Below, piece after piece: positions 11,272-25,100 of a stretch of DNA of 64,000 nt. The notes beneath the pieces were generated by a model. The model made no database searches. It worked only from the letters and a program-made list of their open reading frames with translations, and had not been told where the DNA came from. The translations under genes and the position numbers were made by a program. The DNA lies in the NCBI RefSeq assembly GCF_918797505.1, contig NC_092801.1:32068487-32132486 (forward strand), in the 5' to 3' direction. Position 1 is the stretch's first letter. Each line of letters starts with the position of its first letter. The stretch is from Bemisia tabaci. Its lineage: Eukaryota > Arthropoda > Insecta > Hemiptera > Aleyrodidae.

Positions 11272-11535
11272 AACGAGCTGATAATTGAAATTGATAGACA
11301 AAGAGGACAAAAAGGATTTGTAGGGATCCTATTGCGGCATAAGCGGGTGGTTGCAATGGACAAAGGAGGCAGGTAATAGACTAACTAACGGCAACCCACG
11401 AGAGACCTGACAGTTAGTCTATCATTTCCCCCCTTAGTCTATGAGAACCACCCATTTCAACCAATAGGATTGCTTTATACCCCCATGCCTTCTTTGTCTA
11501 TAGCTTTGCCTATCAATGTCAATAATCGGCCCGCT
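11272..11535. mobile_element. MITE, GCGGGCCAATAATTG family, second copy
   Basis: AGCTGATAATTGAAATTGAT at the left and CAATGTCAATAATCGGCCCG at the right, in opposite orientation to 3970-4247. It lies directly upstream of the ATCGAT-rich element at 11555. Confidence 0.83.
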
Positions 11536-11554
11536 GCTGGCGCAGTGGCGAGGC

Positions 11555-11705
11555 GTGAATGATCGATTATCGATATTTTCCCATTTGAAGCTATGGTAAA
11601 GAATCGATTATAAAGGTCTTCGTTGCGGACACCCCGTTTATCGATCCTTTTCCATGGTTTAAATGGCAGATCAATCGATACATCGCACAGCACGCCACGT
11701 TACTG
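11555..11705 (+). repeat. Dispersed ATCGAT-rich element, single copy
   Basis: It carries the same motifs as the unit expanded at 52.9-53.5 kb, including AAATGGCAGATCAATCGATA, but only once. It lies just upstream of the first recognised NWD exon. Confidence 0.75.
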
Positions 11706-11877
11706 GTCCGACGAAAGTCCCTCTATTTCGAGTAAACTGTATTCGCATCAAAGCATCAAAGTTGGGAACTTCTCGCGCTGCTCGATTTAAGCTTTGTCTA
11801 TACATTTCATTAATCGGCCCGCAGTACGAACTGAGTACGAATTTTTTTCTTTTTTTCCACCTGTTTAACATGTTTTA

Positions 11878-12250
11878 ATGGCTGTTTCAGACGTAACTAC
11901 CGCAGGCGGTGTCGGAACGGGGGTGGCCGAAAAACCACCCCGTCCGGAGTCCCGGATGCCTCCGGGGCTGGCGGGGCTGTCGGAGAAGCTGCAGCGACTC
12001 CTGCTCGGGGCGACGGAGCTGACGAAGACGAGCTACCGGTCGCGGAAGATCGTGGTGTACATCTGCGCGGCGGACTCGCAGGACTGCTGCGCGGAGAAGG
12101 GCGCCCTCCACAACGAGGTCCTCCCCGGGCTGCGGGCCCTCTGCAAGGGTCACGGCTATGAGCTCCACGTAGTCGACCTCCACTGGCGCACCGCCCTCGA
12201 GAAGCAGCAGGACCACGAGTTCCCCGAGCTCTGCCTCGGCGAACTTGCAA
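11878..12250 (+). CDS. NWD-like gene, first recognised coding exon
   Basis: It encodes residues 1-124. From about residue 59 it reads KIVVYICAADSQD, then E-x-x-x-L-H-N-E-V-L-P-x-L and V-V-D-L-H-W-R, the pattern at the start of NWD proteins. It ends at a GTAAGT donor (12251) in phase 1. An in-frame stop precedes the ATG at 11878. The bases just after that ATG (GCTGTTTCAG, 11881-11890), behind a long pyrimidine tract, look like a 3' splice site. The real exon may therefore start at 11891 with the true start upstream, or translation may begin at the in-frame ATG near 11956. This exon is strikingly GC-rich at third positions, unlike the other exons of the gene. Confidence 0.75.
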
Positions 12251-15200
12251 GTAAGTCACACGAATAACATTGGAAAAAAAACCCCCACAAATTTGAATTT
12301 CTCGCTCAAATCGCGACAAAAATGAAGAAAAATCCGGACCTTCCTTCGGAATTTCCGCACTATTTCAGTACTTCCGGACCGCCGTTAAAAGTGAGTACTA
12401 TTTTCGGACTTTTAGACACCCTGATATGGCGTTCTTCCTTAGGACGGCAGAGTATTCGCTGTAGCACAGTAAAAGCACAAAATATAAAAGAAAAAATTTA
12501 TAAAATGCTTTGGAAATCATTAAATTTGACACGGAACCACCTTAATATTTACAAAACACACTCGACATTCTTCTTTAGTACATATTTTACTTTCATCAAT
12601 TTAAATGAGAATAATCCATGCAGAGTGTGCAACCAATTCAAAATCATGAGTTGAATAACGCTGACTCCGCGAGTTTAAATATTAGAGCCAAACACAGAGC
12701 GGCGCGGACGGCCGGCCAGCGCGTAAACCGCACTGGCGCCTACAGACCTAAGGGGATACTTCAAGCATTGCGCCAATGCGCATTTCGCGCCTACAAGGGG
12801 AGACTTCGCGCATTACGCAGTGCGCCGCAGCGCACCACTGTGCCTCAAGCAACTATTTCACGATAGAGGTGTTGCCAAGGTGTTGTAAAAGGACCAAAAC
12901 TCCCCTGCTGACAAGACGCATGGACGTAAATTACTAGAAAAAACAGGTGCGCGGACAAAAAATCGTTGACAAAATGTCCTAAAACCCATTTTACCACCAT
13001 GGCGAAAAAGCTGCAAATCAGAAGCAAAGTTCTCTGTTTGTTTAAGTTTGAACAAGCACTGGAAAAAAACACATTAGAGCTGGAGTCCAGACTCTTGGAA
13101 ACATTGACAAGAAAAAATACTCTTGATTCAATCAGATTGAAGCTTAAATCAAAAGGAAATCCGCTCAAATTAAGAGGCTTGGTTCTTGATTTAAGCTAGA
13201 TTCTGATTGAATCAAGAGTATTTCTTCTTGTCGATGTTTTTAAGAGTCTGGATTCCAGATCCATGTGTTTTTTTTTCAGTGAATACTCTGCCGTCCTGAG
13301 GAAGAACGCCGTATCAGGGTGTCTACAAGTCCGGAAATAGTCCTAATTTTTTAAGGGTGGTCCAGAAGTACTGAAATAGTGCGGAAATTCTGCAAGAAGC
13401 TCCGGATTTTCCTTCATTTTTGTCGCAATTTGAGCGAGAATTTCAAATTTTTGAAATTTCTCAAATTTTGTTAATTTGGAGGCACTGAAAAAGTACTGAA
13501 ATTTTCTGATGAGGAGGTACTGAATTTCTTGGGAATGCACTGTAAAAGTACCGATTTTTGGGCAGCCTGTTTCAGTAGACATCCTGCGTATGAACCCTAA
13601 GGCGATGTTAAATTTCCTCTGATAAAATACGAATTTACCAGGGAAGTTATAAATTTTTTTTTTCCAAATTTTTCAAACTATTTTGCTCGCAATTTTATCT
13701 AAAATATTTGAAAATTTCAAGGAAAAATATGCATAAATTTCGTCAAAAACACATTTTTTCTACGAGGAAATTTGACAAGTCTCGAATGTTCATACGACGT
13801 TTTTCTTTTGCGTGAAATTTCAGTGAATTTTCTGCATAGTACAAAGTAAATTCCTTAAAAATTTTCAGAGGAATCCGCAGTAACGTTTTCTTGTCAAAAA
13901 TTGAATTGCCCTGTTAAAGGCCATAGCTGATGTAGCTTGGTTCATTTCTGCTAAACGCGCTCCAACTGCATTTTATTTTCCTCGACTTTGGAGTTGAAAA
14001 TCGAAATTTGTATTGTATCTTTTATTATCTTTCATACATATCTGAAATGTTGGTCTCTTCTTGATGATTCTGTATTCTAGAAAATTGTATAAATGTCTGT
14101 CCTTTTTTTTCCTAAATTCTCATTTTCCTTTAAAATGCTCGCTAAGTACCGAAGTCATAACAGAGTGTAAGAGCTATCAACTTGAGCCCCCAAGAAAAAA
14201 ACATTATCAGGGACTCTTTTGAGAAATTATTGTTCACAACTGGTCTTTGGCAGTCAAGTGTCGCATTAAACCAGAAAATGCTGTGAAAGTGTCTTTAATG
14301 TGTATTTTTTAAGAACTGTCACTTTAATTCACTGTAAAACTGTTGAATTTTCAGGGCAGTCAGAGCTGGCCTACATAATCCCTGTGCTGTTCCTGAGCAA
14401 CTCATTGGGGACGCCGCTTTTGCCGAAGACGATCGAAGAGCAGGACTTTGAGATCGCGCTCAGCAAGGCGGAAAACAACGAGCTGCTCAAAAAGTGGTAT
14501 GTCAAAGACGAACATGCCCAACCACCTTGCTACCGGCTCCAGCCAGTGTCCAGTCACATTCCAGGCTTCCAGGTACACCTGCATTTTTGATAAAATATTC
14601 AAATATCAAACGAAAATGACCGACCCTTCAGGAAAAGAGAGATATTTTATGGGTTTCAGAACATTCCGTCATCAATTTTTTTGTCCACGCACCTGTTTTG
14701 TCCAGTAGTTTACACTCATGCGTAAAATAAGTAACAAGTGACTTAGTCCAAGCATTATATTTTAGTTTGTATGTAAAATTATATTGACAATATCGAAATG
14801 AGAAAATTGATAGAGACGGAGGTGTTGTTTTGGCAACTCATTTTTTAAATGAAGTGTTACTTTTTTACTTTTTATTTAAAATTAAACATTATTATAAACT
14901 CTTTTTTTTTAGATAAAAATATTACTCATTTTAAAAACATTTACATTTTTAAAATGTCGCAATTATTTGTAAAACCTTTTCCACCACGCTGTAGCACAGT
15001 AAAAGCACAAAATATAAAAGAAAATATTGAATGCTTTGGAAATCATTTAATTTGACACAGAAACCACCTTAGTATTTACAAAACACACATTATATTTTCC
15101 TTTTTTAGGTACATTTTTTTTGTTTATCAATTTAAATGAGAATAATCCATTGTAAACATTTCAAAATCATGAGTTGAAAAACGCTGACTCCGCGAGTTTA

Positions 15201-18200
15201 ATTATTAGAGCCTAACACAGAACTGAGCGGCGGCGTGCAGCCAGCGCGATACGCGCTTTGGCGCCTACAAACCTAACAGGGATACCTCACGCATTGCGCA
15301 ATGCTTGAGGTATCTACTTAGGTTTGTAGGCGCCAATGCAAATGCACGTTTCGTACTGGCCGACCGCCTGCCGCGCTGCAGTGTGCCATGGCGCCTCAAG
15401 CAACTATTTCACAACAGAGGTGTTGCACAGTATCATACGAAATTGGAGGCGCTCCAACATGTTATGAATGACAGGCATCCTTCAAGAGTATGGAGCTCTC
15501 TTTGCTAAATAAATCAAGATACTACGGCACAAAAAGAGAGCGGTAGTCCAAAAACTCACTATATCCTAGCAACCGTATGTAATAACGTTTAGCTTAATGT
15601 TTGAATTTAATTAGAGAAAAAAGTGATTCGGTTTAGGCAGAAACATTCTTGAGTATGCTGTCAAGAAAATTTTATTTTGAATCAAGAATAAAATGGCTGA
15701 ATGAAAGCAGATTTCTGCTTGATGCAAGTGACTTTTTTTTTACATGAGCATCTTTTCTTCTTTAAAAAAGCATTATTTTCTTTATTGAATCATTATGAAA
15801 TCTTCTCAGAGCTAAATTTCAGCATATATCTGCTCGAATGAAGTCACTTTTTCTTCTTATGAAGTTCAAAAATCAGGCTAAACGTTATTAATTACAGATA
15901 CCAGGACTTAGTAAGTTTTTCGACTCCTGCTCTCTTTTTGTCGTCATCACTGATTTAATTTGCGAGGGAACTTCGTGCTTTTTAAAGATGTCATCAAGCA
16001 TAATACATTGGGGTGCCTTCAATCTTGTATGATATTGTGCAACACCTACGCGACAAAATAGTAGCTTGAAGCACCGCGCCACGCCGGCGCCATAACGAAG
16101 ATATCGTACAGAGGAAAAATCTAAGAGTGTTTGGCTGAGGCAAATCAAAAAGTTTATCTGGTTCAGGTATAACAAGATGAGATTTTCTTGAAAGATAATT
16201 AAGTCCTGCTGCACCAAAGAGGTGTAGAGGGTGTTAGTGAATTTTCTCTCATGGAATTTACGCTCCCCCATTGTTATCAAAAATCTCAATTATATATTTT
16301 TCTCCGTCGGACAAAACAAACAAACAAACCCTCATTCTTGCAAGGTATTTTACATTTTCATCCAAAAAAATCTTGAGCAATTGTCGTTTGAATTTACATG
16401 TGGACCAATTAACTTTGGGTCTCGATTGGTAGGTGGACTAAAATTCCCCTGCCAAAAAAACACGTGGACATAAACTACTAGAAAAAACAGATGCTTAGAC
16501 AAAAAATCTTTGACGAAATATCCCTTAACTATTTTCTGGCCTTTCTTTGTTGGAAAGCAGCTTAAACTTCTCAAAAAATCTAAAAAATAATCCAATTCAA
16601 AAATAGAGGCAGGAACAAGGGGCCCCAAGGTGAAGGGTTGAATTTTAGATCAGAGACTACTGCTTACATGCCATTCCTCAGCATTGTTTCCTCTGTACAA
16701 GAAACACCCAATAATCAGCAGGGAAAATCTAAAAAATCCCAAAGATAACTAAAAATAAACTCTTTCATTGCAAGTTTCCTTCTATTTGACCCTGCATTAT
16801 TTCACTCAGCTCCTCAACTTGGAACAATGTTTATGAAAAATGCTTTACTTTGGTATTTTTTCTCAGGCTCCAAAACTTATCGATCGATCTTATCCAATTT
16901 ATGATACCTCCACTAATTTTTTAAGGTTTGTGAATTCTCTTGTCAGTTCTATCATTGCTTTTTTATGTCTGTGTAGACTGAAGGAACAGCCGAAAAAGAA
17001 GAAGCACTAAGTGCATGGAGCTCTGAAATTGAGAGGATTCTCTCGGTTATGATCGCAGCTTTCTCACAAGAGCAGCGTGACTCTTATTTAACGACTGTCA
17101 TTGAACAGGTTGGTATCCTCTATCAATTGTCACTTGAGTTACGTTTGCTAACTTGGAAATGGCCCAGCAATTTTTTTAAAAATGCGTATCAGTGTGTAAG
17201 AGTTTGTGGTCTTAAAGGTTGAAGATCAGTGTTTAAAAAAAAAATGAAGTTCAGCCAGCAGCAAATTTCAAAAATTTTGTTGGCCCCTTATTTGTCTGTA
17301 AATCTTATTCGATGTGTAACACATGTGCAGAGCTTTTTTTTCAAAGCTCTCCCCTGTTTTAAAGGTACTTAAGATTTAGAAAATAGTATGTCGCTCAAAA
17401 AGATTTTTGCTTTGAACAAGAAATAACTCGAAATTTAAAACTGTTGACCAAAGATGTATGCAAATTGAAAACTTATTTTTCTAAAAAATGCTGATTACTA
17501 GCATCGTCATTTCGCTTTAATGATACACAAGAGATGAGTACAATAGGTATTAGAAAATTTTCTACAAAAAGTGGCACAGGATCTATATTCTTGAACATTC
17601 CTTGAAAAAAATGTGTATCTTTTGAAGTCATTGTCAACTACTTTCTAGAATAATTGTTCTACATTAAAGAGTTAGAGACAGACCGCTTATTTGTTTGTAA
17701 TATTGTGATGTCTCATTCAACAAGAATTTTCTTGGTAATTTAAAAAAAAAAATCCTAAAATCATGAAGCAAATTCCCAAAAAATTATGAAGAAAATTTGC
17801 TACCATTTTTAAGTAATAAATAGTTAAGTGGGACCATAATGGCCAAAGTGCGAAAATACATATCTCCTCTGCAATGTTTTAATGCATGCTCCAATTTTAT
17901 TTTTTCAAGGAAGAACAACCCAACTTTATCGCTTGAAATTTATATAGAATATTTTGGCAACAAGAGAGAAAAATCAATAAATTTTTCAAGAACTTACGTT
18001 AAAGTATCTCGAGAAGTCTGCAATGTCGCAAACAGAGATACATGGTTTCCCACTTTTGTCATCAATATTACGTCGAGTCTTCCTGGCTTTGTACCTTTCG
18101 AATCATATTACAAGAAATCTAACAACTCATGATTTTTGTTTTCTTTAAGGAGGTACACAATACAGTTGTGATGAGTCGGGAACTAGCGAAACGGTGCATT

Positions 18201-21200
18201 TGGATCAACCGCATTTACACCCATTTGCCTGATGAGTCCAAACCTGAGCAAGCTGGCCTTGCATCATCAGAAAAGGAACTCAAAAGGAGATTGGATAATC
18301 TACAAAGAGACTTAAAAGTAAGCTACACCCCAAGTTAATCCTCACTTGCCTTGTAATCCTTCCTGAAACCACAATCACTGAAACAATCAGCGAGGGGCAG
18401 AAAAACTCGTGAAGAATAATCCCCTTCCTTTGTGCTGTTGAGATTCACTGCAGAAAAAATCTCGATGTAGTCAACCACTTATTTTTTTCCACAATCTTCA
18501 GTTATTTTTCCATTTTAAAATCGCCATTATAAGGCGATTTTTTGGGTAAAGAAGTTCAAAATGACAGAAATAATTTATGACAAAAATATAATGTGCAATA
18601 TACGAAATATAATGTGCAAAAACTAATGTGAAAGCATACTTGGAGTAAGTTTTAAGGTTTGTAATAATGGTGTTAAACAAACCACTTTTATGCCATGGAA
18701 CCTTGAGGATTGATACTCTGTTGATTTCAGAGTGAAGCAATGATTTGCCGTAATCTTCCTTCTGAGAACTGGCGTAATTTTGCGATTCAAATTTATTTTA
18801 CCATATATTCCATTGAAATCAATCTCTTCAACACAGAAAATTTGTGCAACAATTGTTTATAGATACTCTCACAATTTTAGCCTTACTAATCTTCAGAATA
18901 ATCCTTTATCTTGTTCACTGTTGACCAATTTGTTTAATCTTTTTTAATCGGGAAAATTATTTTTTTAATCCAATTAATAACATTTTATTGCAGTTTTTGT
19001 CCAGAAAGTCATTTTGTTTTGTTGATCAGATTTGGAGTAAATTTTGCAATGAAGAACTACAATTTCAGGCTCATCAGTAAAAGCACCCATTTGCGTAGAG
19101 AAACTTATCACACATGTCTTTTCCAACATGAACCAGAGATTTTAATTCTTAGCAAAATGGAGTCCTTTTTTGACAAATTGTCTGGAGTGAAAAATTCCAA
19201 TTTGCAAAAAGAATTAAGTTATTTTTCCAGGATTCAATCCATTCAATAAGATATGTCTACTCTGCGTTTTAAATAAACATTGATTCATAAGCTAGGCCAT
19301 TTTCTTGATACCTCATGTCATAAGCACATCCCTGCATTATTTTTGCAAACAAATTTCTAAATCAGGCTGTGAGATGTGAGAACCTGCATGCTAAGATCTT
19401 TATCGGCTCTGATCTTGTACAAGGCATGAATTTATGTTATGTTTTCAAAAAGAATCAGTAAGATGAATGTTTTGTTAAGGTGTGTAGTGTATCCAGGATG
19501 TGTCTAAATTTCTTTTAAAGTTTTCCACAGCCTCTTGGCTGAAGTCTCATTCTTACAGAAAGGCAGATATTCACCTGTGTTACATCATTTGATATAATTA
19601 TTGTACTTTCTCTTTTTTTAGAATCAATTAGATGAGAAACACATTATTAAATTGACTGTCAAATGGCTGTCTGGAGGCTTAAATGCTGGAAACCCGGAAC
19701 ACGCACAATATCTTTCCTCGGTGAAGGAAAAACTAGATAAATATCTGAATAGTATCGTCGAATCTATAATACAAGAAGATCAGGCGAAGGTAATGGTTGC
19801 ACTGCATACTTGCTAAATAGAATATAACAACAAAAGCGTCGGTCACAAGGCTAAAAACACAAATGAAAAGATCCAAAACGTTTTGATTAGACATCCAGTC
19901 ATCCTCAGTTAGACCCAAGTAAAAATTTGGATATTTTATCTTGTGTCATCCATGCTTTTGTTGTTATATTTTACTGAATTGTCTGTGTCTTAGGCTTCTA
20001 CATAGAAGTAGACCCCACTTGTTGAAATTTATCTCCCTGAAATTTAGCTTTCTTAGTTTTTATCTTTCTTTTTGTGTGAAAGATCCATTTTTATCGCTTT
20101 GGAGATTCAAATACGTAAAGTAAATTGGCTGGCCAAATCAATGTTTCTATGTATTGATCAGTTTAAAAGAAACGTGCAAAATATATTGCCCAAAAATATA
20201 AACTCAACCAAAGAAAAATTCAAAAATATTAAAACAAAACATTGGAAAGGCAGGATATTTCAATCTGTAATGAGCTCACTTTTAGCTGCAAAAGAACATC
20301 AAAATTAACAAAAAATCAAGCTTTTTATAGTTGAAAATAAGCTGGTAACGGTTCAAAACCTATCCCCTTTTTAGTGTTCCACAGTTCAGCCTTGTTTTTC
20401 ACCATTTTTAATTTTTCATTTAACGATTAGTGAAGTTTTTCCTCTGCTCAACGATGATTTCAAAATGTATTTCAATTGTTTCAAATGAAGTTTCATCGCA
20501 ATGTAATTTTTATTGTGACTTCTGTAACATTCTTTCCTCCAGAGTGTATTTACATCGCAGTTTGGAATCGACAAATCATTGTTCAACGAGCTCATGATCC
20601 AGACGTATTACAGTCAACAAATGGCCAAATGTAGTTTTGATAGAGAGGACATCCTATCAAAAATCCAAAGGTATGAACCATTCTGGAAATTTTTTTTTTT
20701 TCCAAGTCTTATTGAGTAAATTATTAAATTCTAGGTGTTGGTTTAATTAAAAAGCTATAAAACAGTTTAATAAGGCTTGATTTGAGCAACACCATTTTAT
20801 TTGTATTTGAATGAGAACCAAGGTGTTGTATTGAATATTTATTAATTACTGAGGTACCTTTCGGCTTACGCCATCTTCGGAGTACATATTCTTTGGAACA
20901 TAAATATATCGCAGTTTGTTTTACACTAGTTGTCACAAGCTTAACAACATACACATCGTGGACATCTCACGAAAAGTCCAAATGCATGTAGCCACAATAA
21001 GCTGATTCGAATGTTTACGATTTTCTTAGGAGTAACGCTCTGAACTATTTGACTTTCTTGTAATTTAGACTTTTCATGAGATGTCCACGATGTATATATT
21101 GTTAAGCTTGTGACAACTAGTGTAAAACAAACTGTGATATATTTATATTCCGAAGAATATGTACTCCGAAGATGGCGTAAGCCGAAAGGTACCTCAGTAA

Positions 21201-22143
21201 TTAATAAATATTCAATACAACACCTTGGTTTTCGTTCAAATACATATAAAACAGTACTGCTGAACAGTTAGTTCTGTAATCATCTGATAATCTTGAGTAG
21301 CTGGTTTTTTTTTCTTAGTTATGGTATCATAAATTTTCACAATTTATATTTTGTGCAACTGGGCTGGAACTGTGACTATAGATAAAAAAGAATTGGAAAG
21401 TTGAAAAGCTCAAACTATAGGAATAAATTAAAGCTAATGCGTTCTGGGGCCCTGCGATACCTTCTTTAAGGCTTAAATTCTGACCCTTCAGTCTGCGCAG
21501 TTGGAATTTCAATCTTGAACAAGGGACTGCAGGATCTCAAAATGCATATGCGTTTACTGCGATTTCTTTTGTAAGTTCAAGTTTTATAATTTTTCGACTC
21601 TCTTTTCTTTCTTATTCATCTAGCCTGCTGTCTGTCACCTGGTTTGTTCCATTACCTTCAGTTTTTTCTTTCATTTCTTTCTGTTTCATTTTGTGACATT
21701 ACGTTTTGCTTTCTTCCTCCAACTATTTGCTCAAATATTTTTTGAAAATATCTACGTTTCAAGCTATTTTTAATCACAATCTTCTCGTTTAGGTGCTCAT
21801 TTTATACTCCCAATTTTGTTTAAAATTTAGGGAATCATCCAAACAAATTTTTCCTCCAACTTCCTTTAAGCATACACCAGTTTAATAGTGAGAAATTCAC
21901 TTAATGAGATCATACTTCTAAGAGATATTCATTTGAAGTAGACTCTTTAGTGGAAATAAATAGATAGATGGTAAAATCGCGAGACATGTCTCTTGGTTAC
22001 TTTATGCATTTCAAAATCCCCTATGCTGTATTATTTTTTTAGAGAAAAAACCATTGAACACTATTCTTTAAAATTTTTCGCAGAATATTCTCTACAGAGG
22101 TAAGTCAGTAAATATTGTAAAAAAGAAAGTATGTACCTAACTC

Positions 22144-22188
<45 letters not shown>

Positions 22189-25100
22189 GTAAAATGACAG
22201 AAAATTTGCAATGCTGCAAATTAAGATATATGTGTGTGTATGTATGAGCCGCTTTTACGGCGCGCTAGGGCGCTCTGCGACGCCTATTCTCCACAGGAAT
22301 CTGTCATGGTAGAGATCCTCCGGAAGGTGGCATCTCTCCATCTCTTCATGGATGCCCTCTACCCACCGTTTGGCTGGACGCCCTCTCCGTCGCCTACCTG
22401 GGGGGACCCACTCCAACACCTTCTTCGGCAACCTGGTATCAGCCATTCTCTGCACATGCCCATACCATACCAATTGCTTGGTCATGATATCGTGCACAAT
22501 CGTCCCCTCAACGCCCATTATCTCTCGGACACGTTCATTCCTGACACGTTCTCTCCTCGAGATTCCAGCCGATCGTCGCCAGAAATCCATCTCGGTCGCC
22601 TTGAGCATTTCTTGGGTCCGCTTCTTCAACTGCCACACTTCACTGCCATAGGTGATAATAGGCTTGACAACCGAGTTATAAATCCTCTTCTTGTTGTCTT
22701 TGGAAATCCTTTGGTCCCAAAGGATCCCATTAAGCATGGCGATGGCTTTCCTTCCTAGAAGATTACGGTCCCGAATGGCCTGATCCAGCTTCCCATCCGA
22801 AGTCAGGTTCACCCCCAGGTACTTGTATTGTTCGCAACTTTCTATATGTTGACCATCCTCCAGGACTATGCTTTGCTGAGCACCTCCGACTGACATCTTT
22901 TTTGTCTTACGGACACTAACCTCGAGGCCCCATTTCCGGTACTCCTCCACCAACTTTCGGGTCATATACTCCGCGTCATATTAAGATATATCTTTTGCAA
23001 TTTCCACCCTGGATATGATACTCATTCATAAGTGGCAATTCTTTTTAGAAGTTTCTACTCCTTTGAAAACTATAAATCCATCCAACAGAGAAATCTTGCT
23101 TTTCTTGCTAATCTTGCTTTTTCTCATTTTTCAGTTACCTTACGTCCAAGAATGACTCCAAACCGCTAGTTGTCCATGGACAAAGAGGTTGCGGCAAGAC
23201 TACAGTCTTGGCTCGCACCGTTAAAAGTTGCCAAACATGGCTTGTGGACTGTGCCATAGTAGTACGATACGCTAACATATCTCCGCAAAGTAGTAGCCTA
23301 CCGCAGCTGCTCAGTAGTGTGATCCAACACATCAGCGCCCTGAACAAAGGCCAACAAATTGTTGCGAAACACAACTTAGAGACTTACAAACAAATACTGC
23401 CAACCTTACTTGCCTCAAATGTTCCAGATAGAAATCTAGTCATAATCATAGACGGTCTCGACCAAGTTAAATTCTCCAATTGCGACTGGTTACCTGAAAC
23501 ACTGCCATCGAACGTCAAACTGATTTTCTCTGTTTGCGACCAGTCCTCATTGTACGATCAACTTGTGAAATTGGACGACCGAATCACTTTCTTGAAAGTT
23601 CCTGAGCTGTGCCAAAATGAAGCCAAGTCAATTCTCCTCTCCTCGGTTATGGAATATAGTCACAACATGGACAAAAAGTTGAAAGAGTCGCTCAAACCGA
23701 CAATCAAAGAATACACTCTGCCTCTGTACGTCAAAGTTTTAGCATGGCAGGTATCATGGTGGAACGATATAACGAGTGTAGGTGATCCAGCGAAACAGCT
23801 GAATTTTTTTCTTGACCAGCTAGAAACAATGTTCGGGAAAGAGAAAATTGAAATCACTTTCGCTCTGTTATCGAATTCAAACTTCGGGCTAACGGACTCT
23901 GAAATACTTGACTTGATATCACGCGAGAAAGTATTTCATTCGCCTGCAACCTATCTTGTCTGGGCACCGGCGTGTTTGTTTTGGGCAGCGCTGAACAAAC
24001 GCATCAACCCGTTCTTGAACTGGTTTTTAACTGAAAGGGATTCAGCCGTAAGGTGGCAAGACGAGACTATCAAGCAGTTAATTTCGGAACGTTACAAGTA
24101 CAAAAAAGTCTGGGCACTAGAGACGTTAAGGAAATACTTTAAAGAAGAGTTTTGGAATAAAACAAATGATGCCAAGCTGAGCGCTAGGTTTTTATCACAG
24201 CCTCTACAATATTCTCACTGGTAAGTATTAGTCTTATATTATTAATCACAATAATTTACTGATAGAATAGCACTTTATTGGAATCTGTACTGCTAAGGAA
24301 GTGGAAACTGTTTCAGGAATGGGAAATTTTATGGAACTGTCCCTGAGAATTCCTGACTAAAACTTACTCTCCTGGAAACTTTGACAGAAAAACATTCTTG
24401 TACAGAGTGGACGCAAAAATGCTTCTTATTTTAAATAGGAAGACCGATCATTTCTGGAAATTCTTTTTCTTGATACTCGACTAAAATGTTTAATCCGTGA
24501 AGCTGAACTCACCTATTCCGTTATTTTGGGCACTTGCTCAGTTTTCTCCAGGATAAGGTCTTCCTTTCTTACGGTCATGGTTAAAGCTCTGAAGGTTGCA
24601 GGTCAAAAGTTACAGATTTCTAAAGAGCACTCTTATATGGAAACTTATTTAGGGGACTGCAGTTACGATACAGCGAGCTGTTTTTTTTATGTATCACCAT
24701 CTTGGATTAGCAAATTTCAAAAAATTATCTATTGCTGACAGTAGATTATTTTCGTCAACTGGAAATGCATCGTTCTTAATCTCTCTAATTATTTTTGTCT
24801 TTCATTTTGTAGCTACAATCAAAGAAAGCTAGATGAACTGCCAACTTTAGAACTCAAACTCAACAATTCAATAAAAATTCAGTATTTGGAAAATTTATCA
24901 TGGGTCTACAGTAAAATTTGTGGCTCCTCTGTTCTCAATGTAAGTAATCTGTGGAAAAACTACGCTACTCATTACATTATGAAGTGAGAGTAGACGTACA
25001 ATTTGTCGTCTCCTAGACATAGGAACATTTGCTGCTTCAGTATTTTTCATTAACATCATATTTTTTTACGGAAAACCCATCTTATACATTTTTCTGGAAC

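Noticed and set aside
11887..12319. Long minus-strand frames opposite the first NWD exon
   Set aside because: Shadows of a GC-rich coding exon; the plus-strand peptide has the family motif and a proper donor.
22146..22185. T40 tract as the poly(A) tail of the LINE
   Set aside because: The target-site duplication lies between the tract and the LINE, so the tract is outside the insertion.
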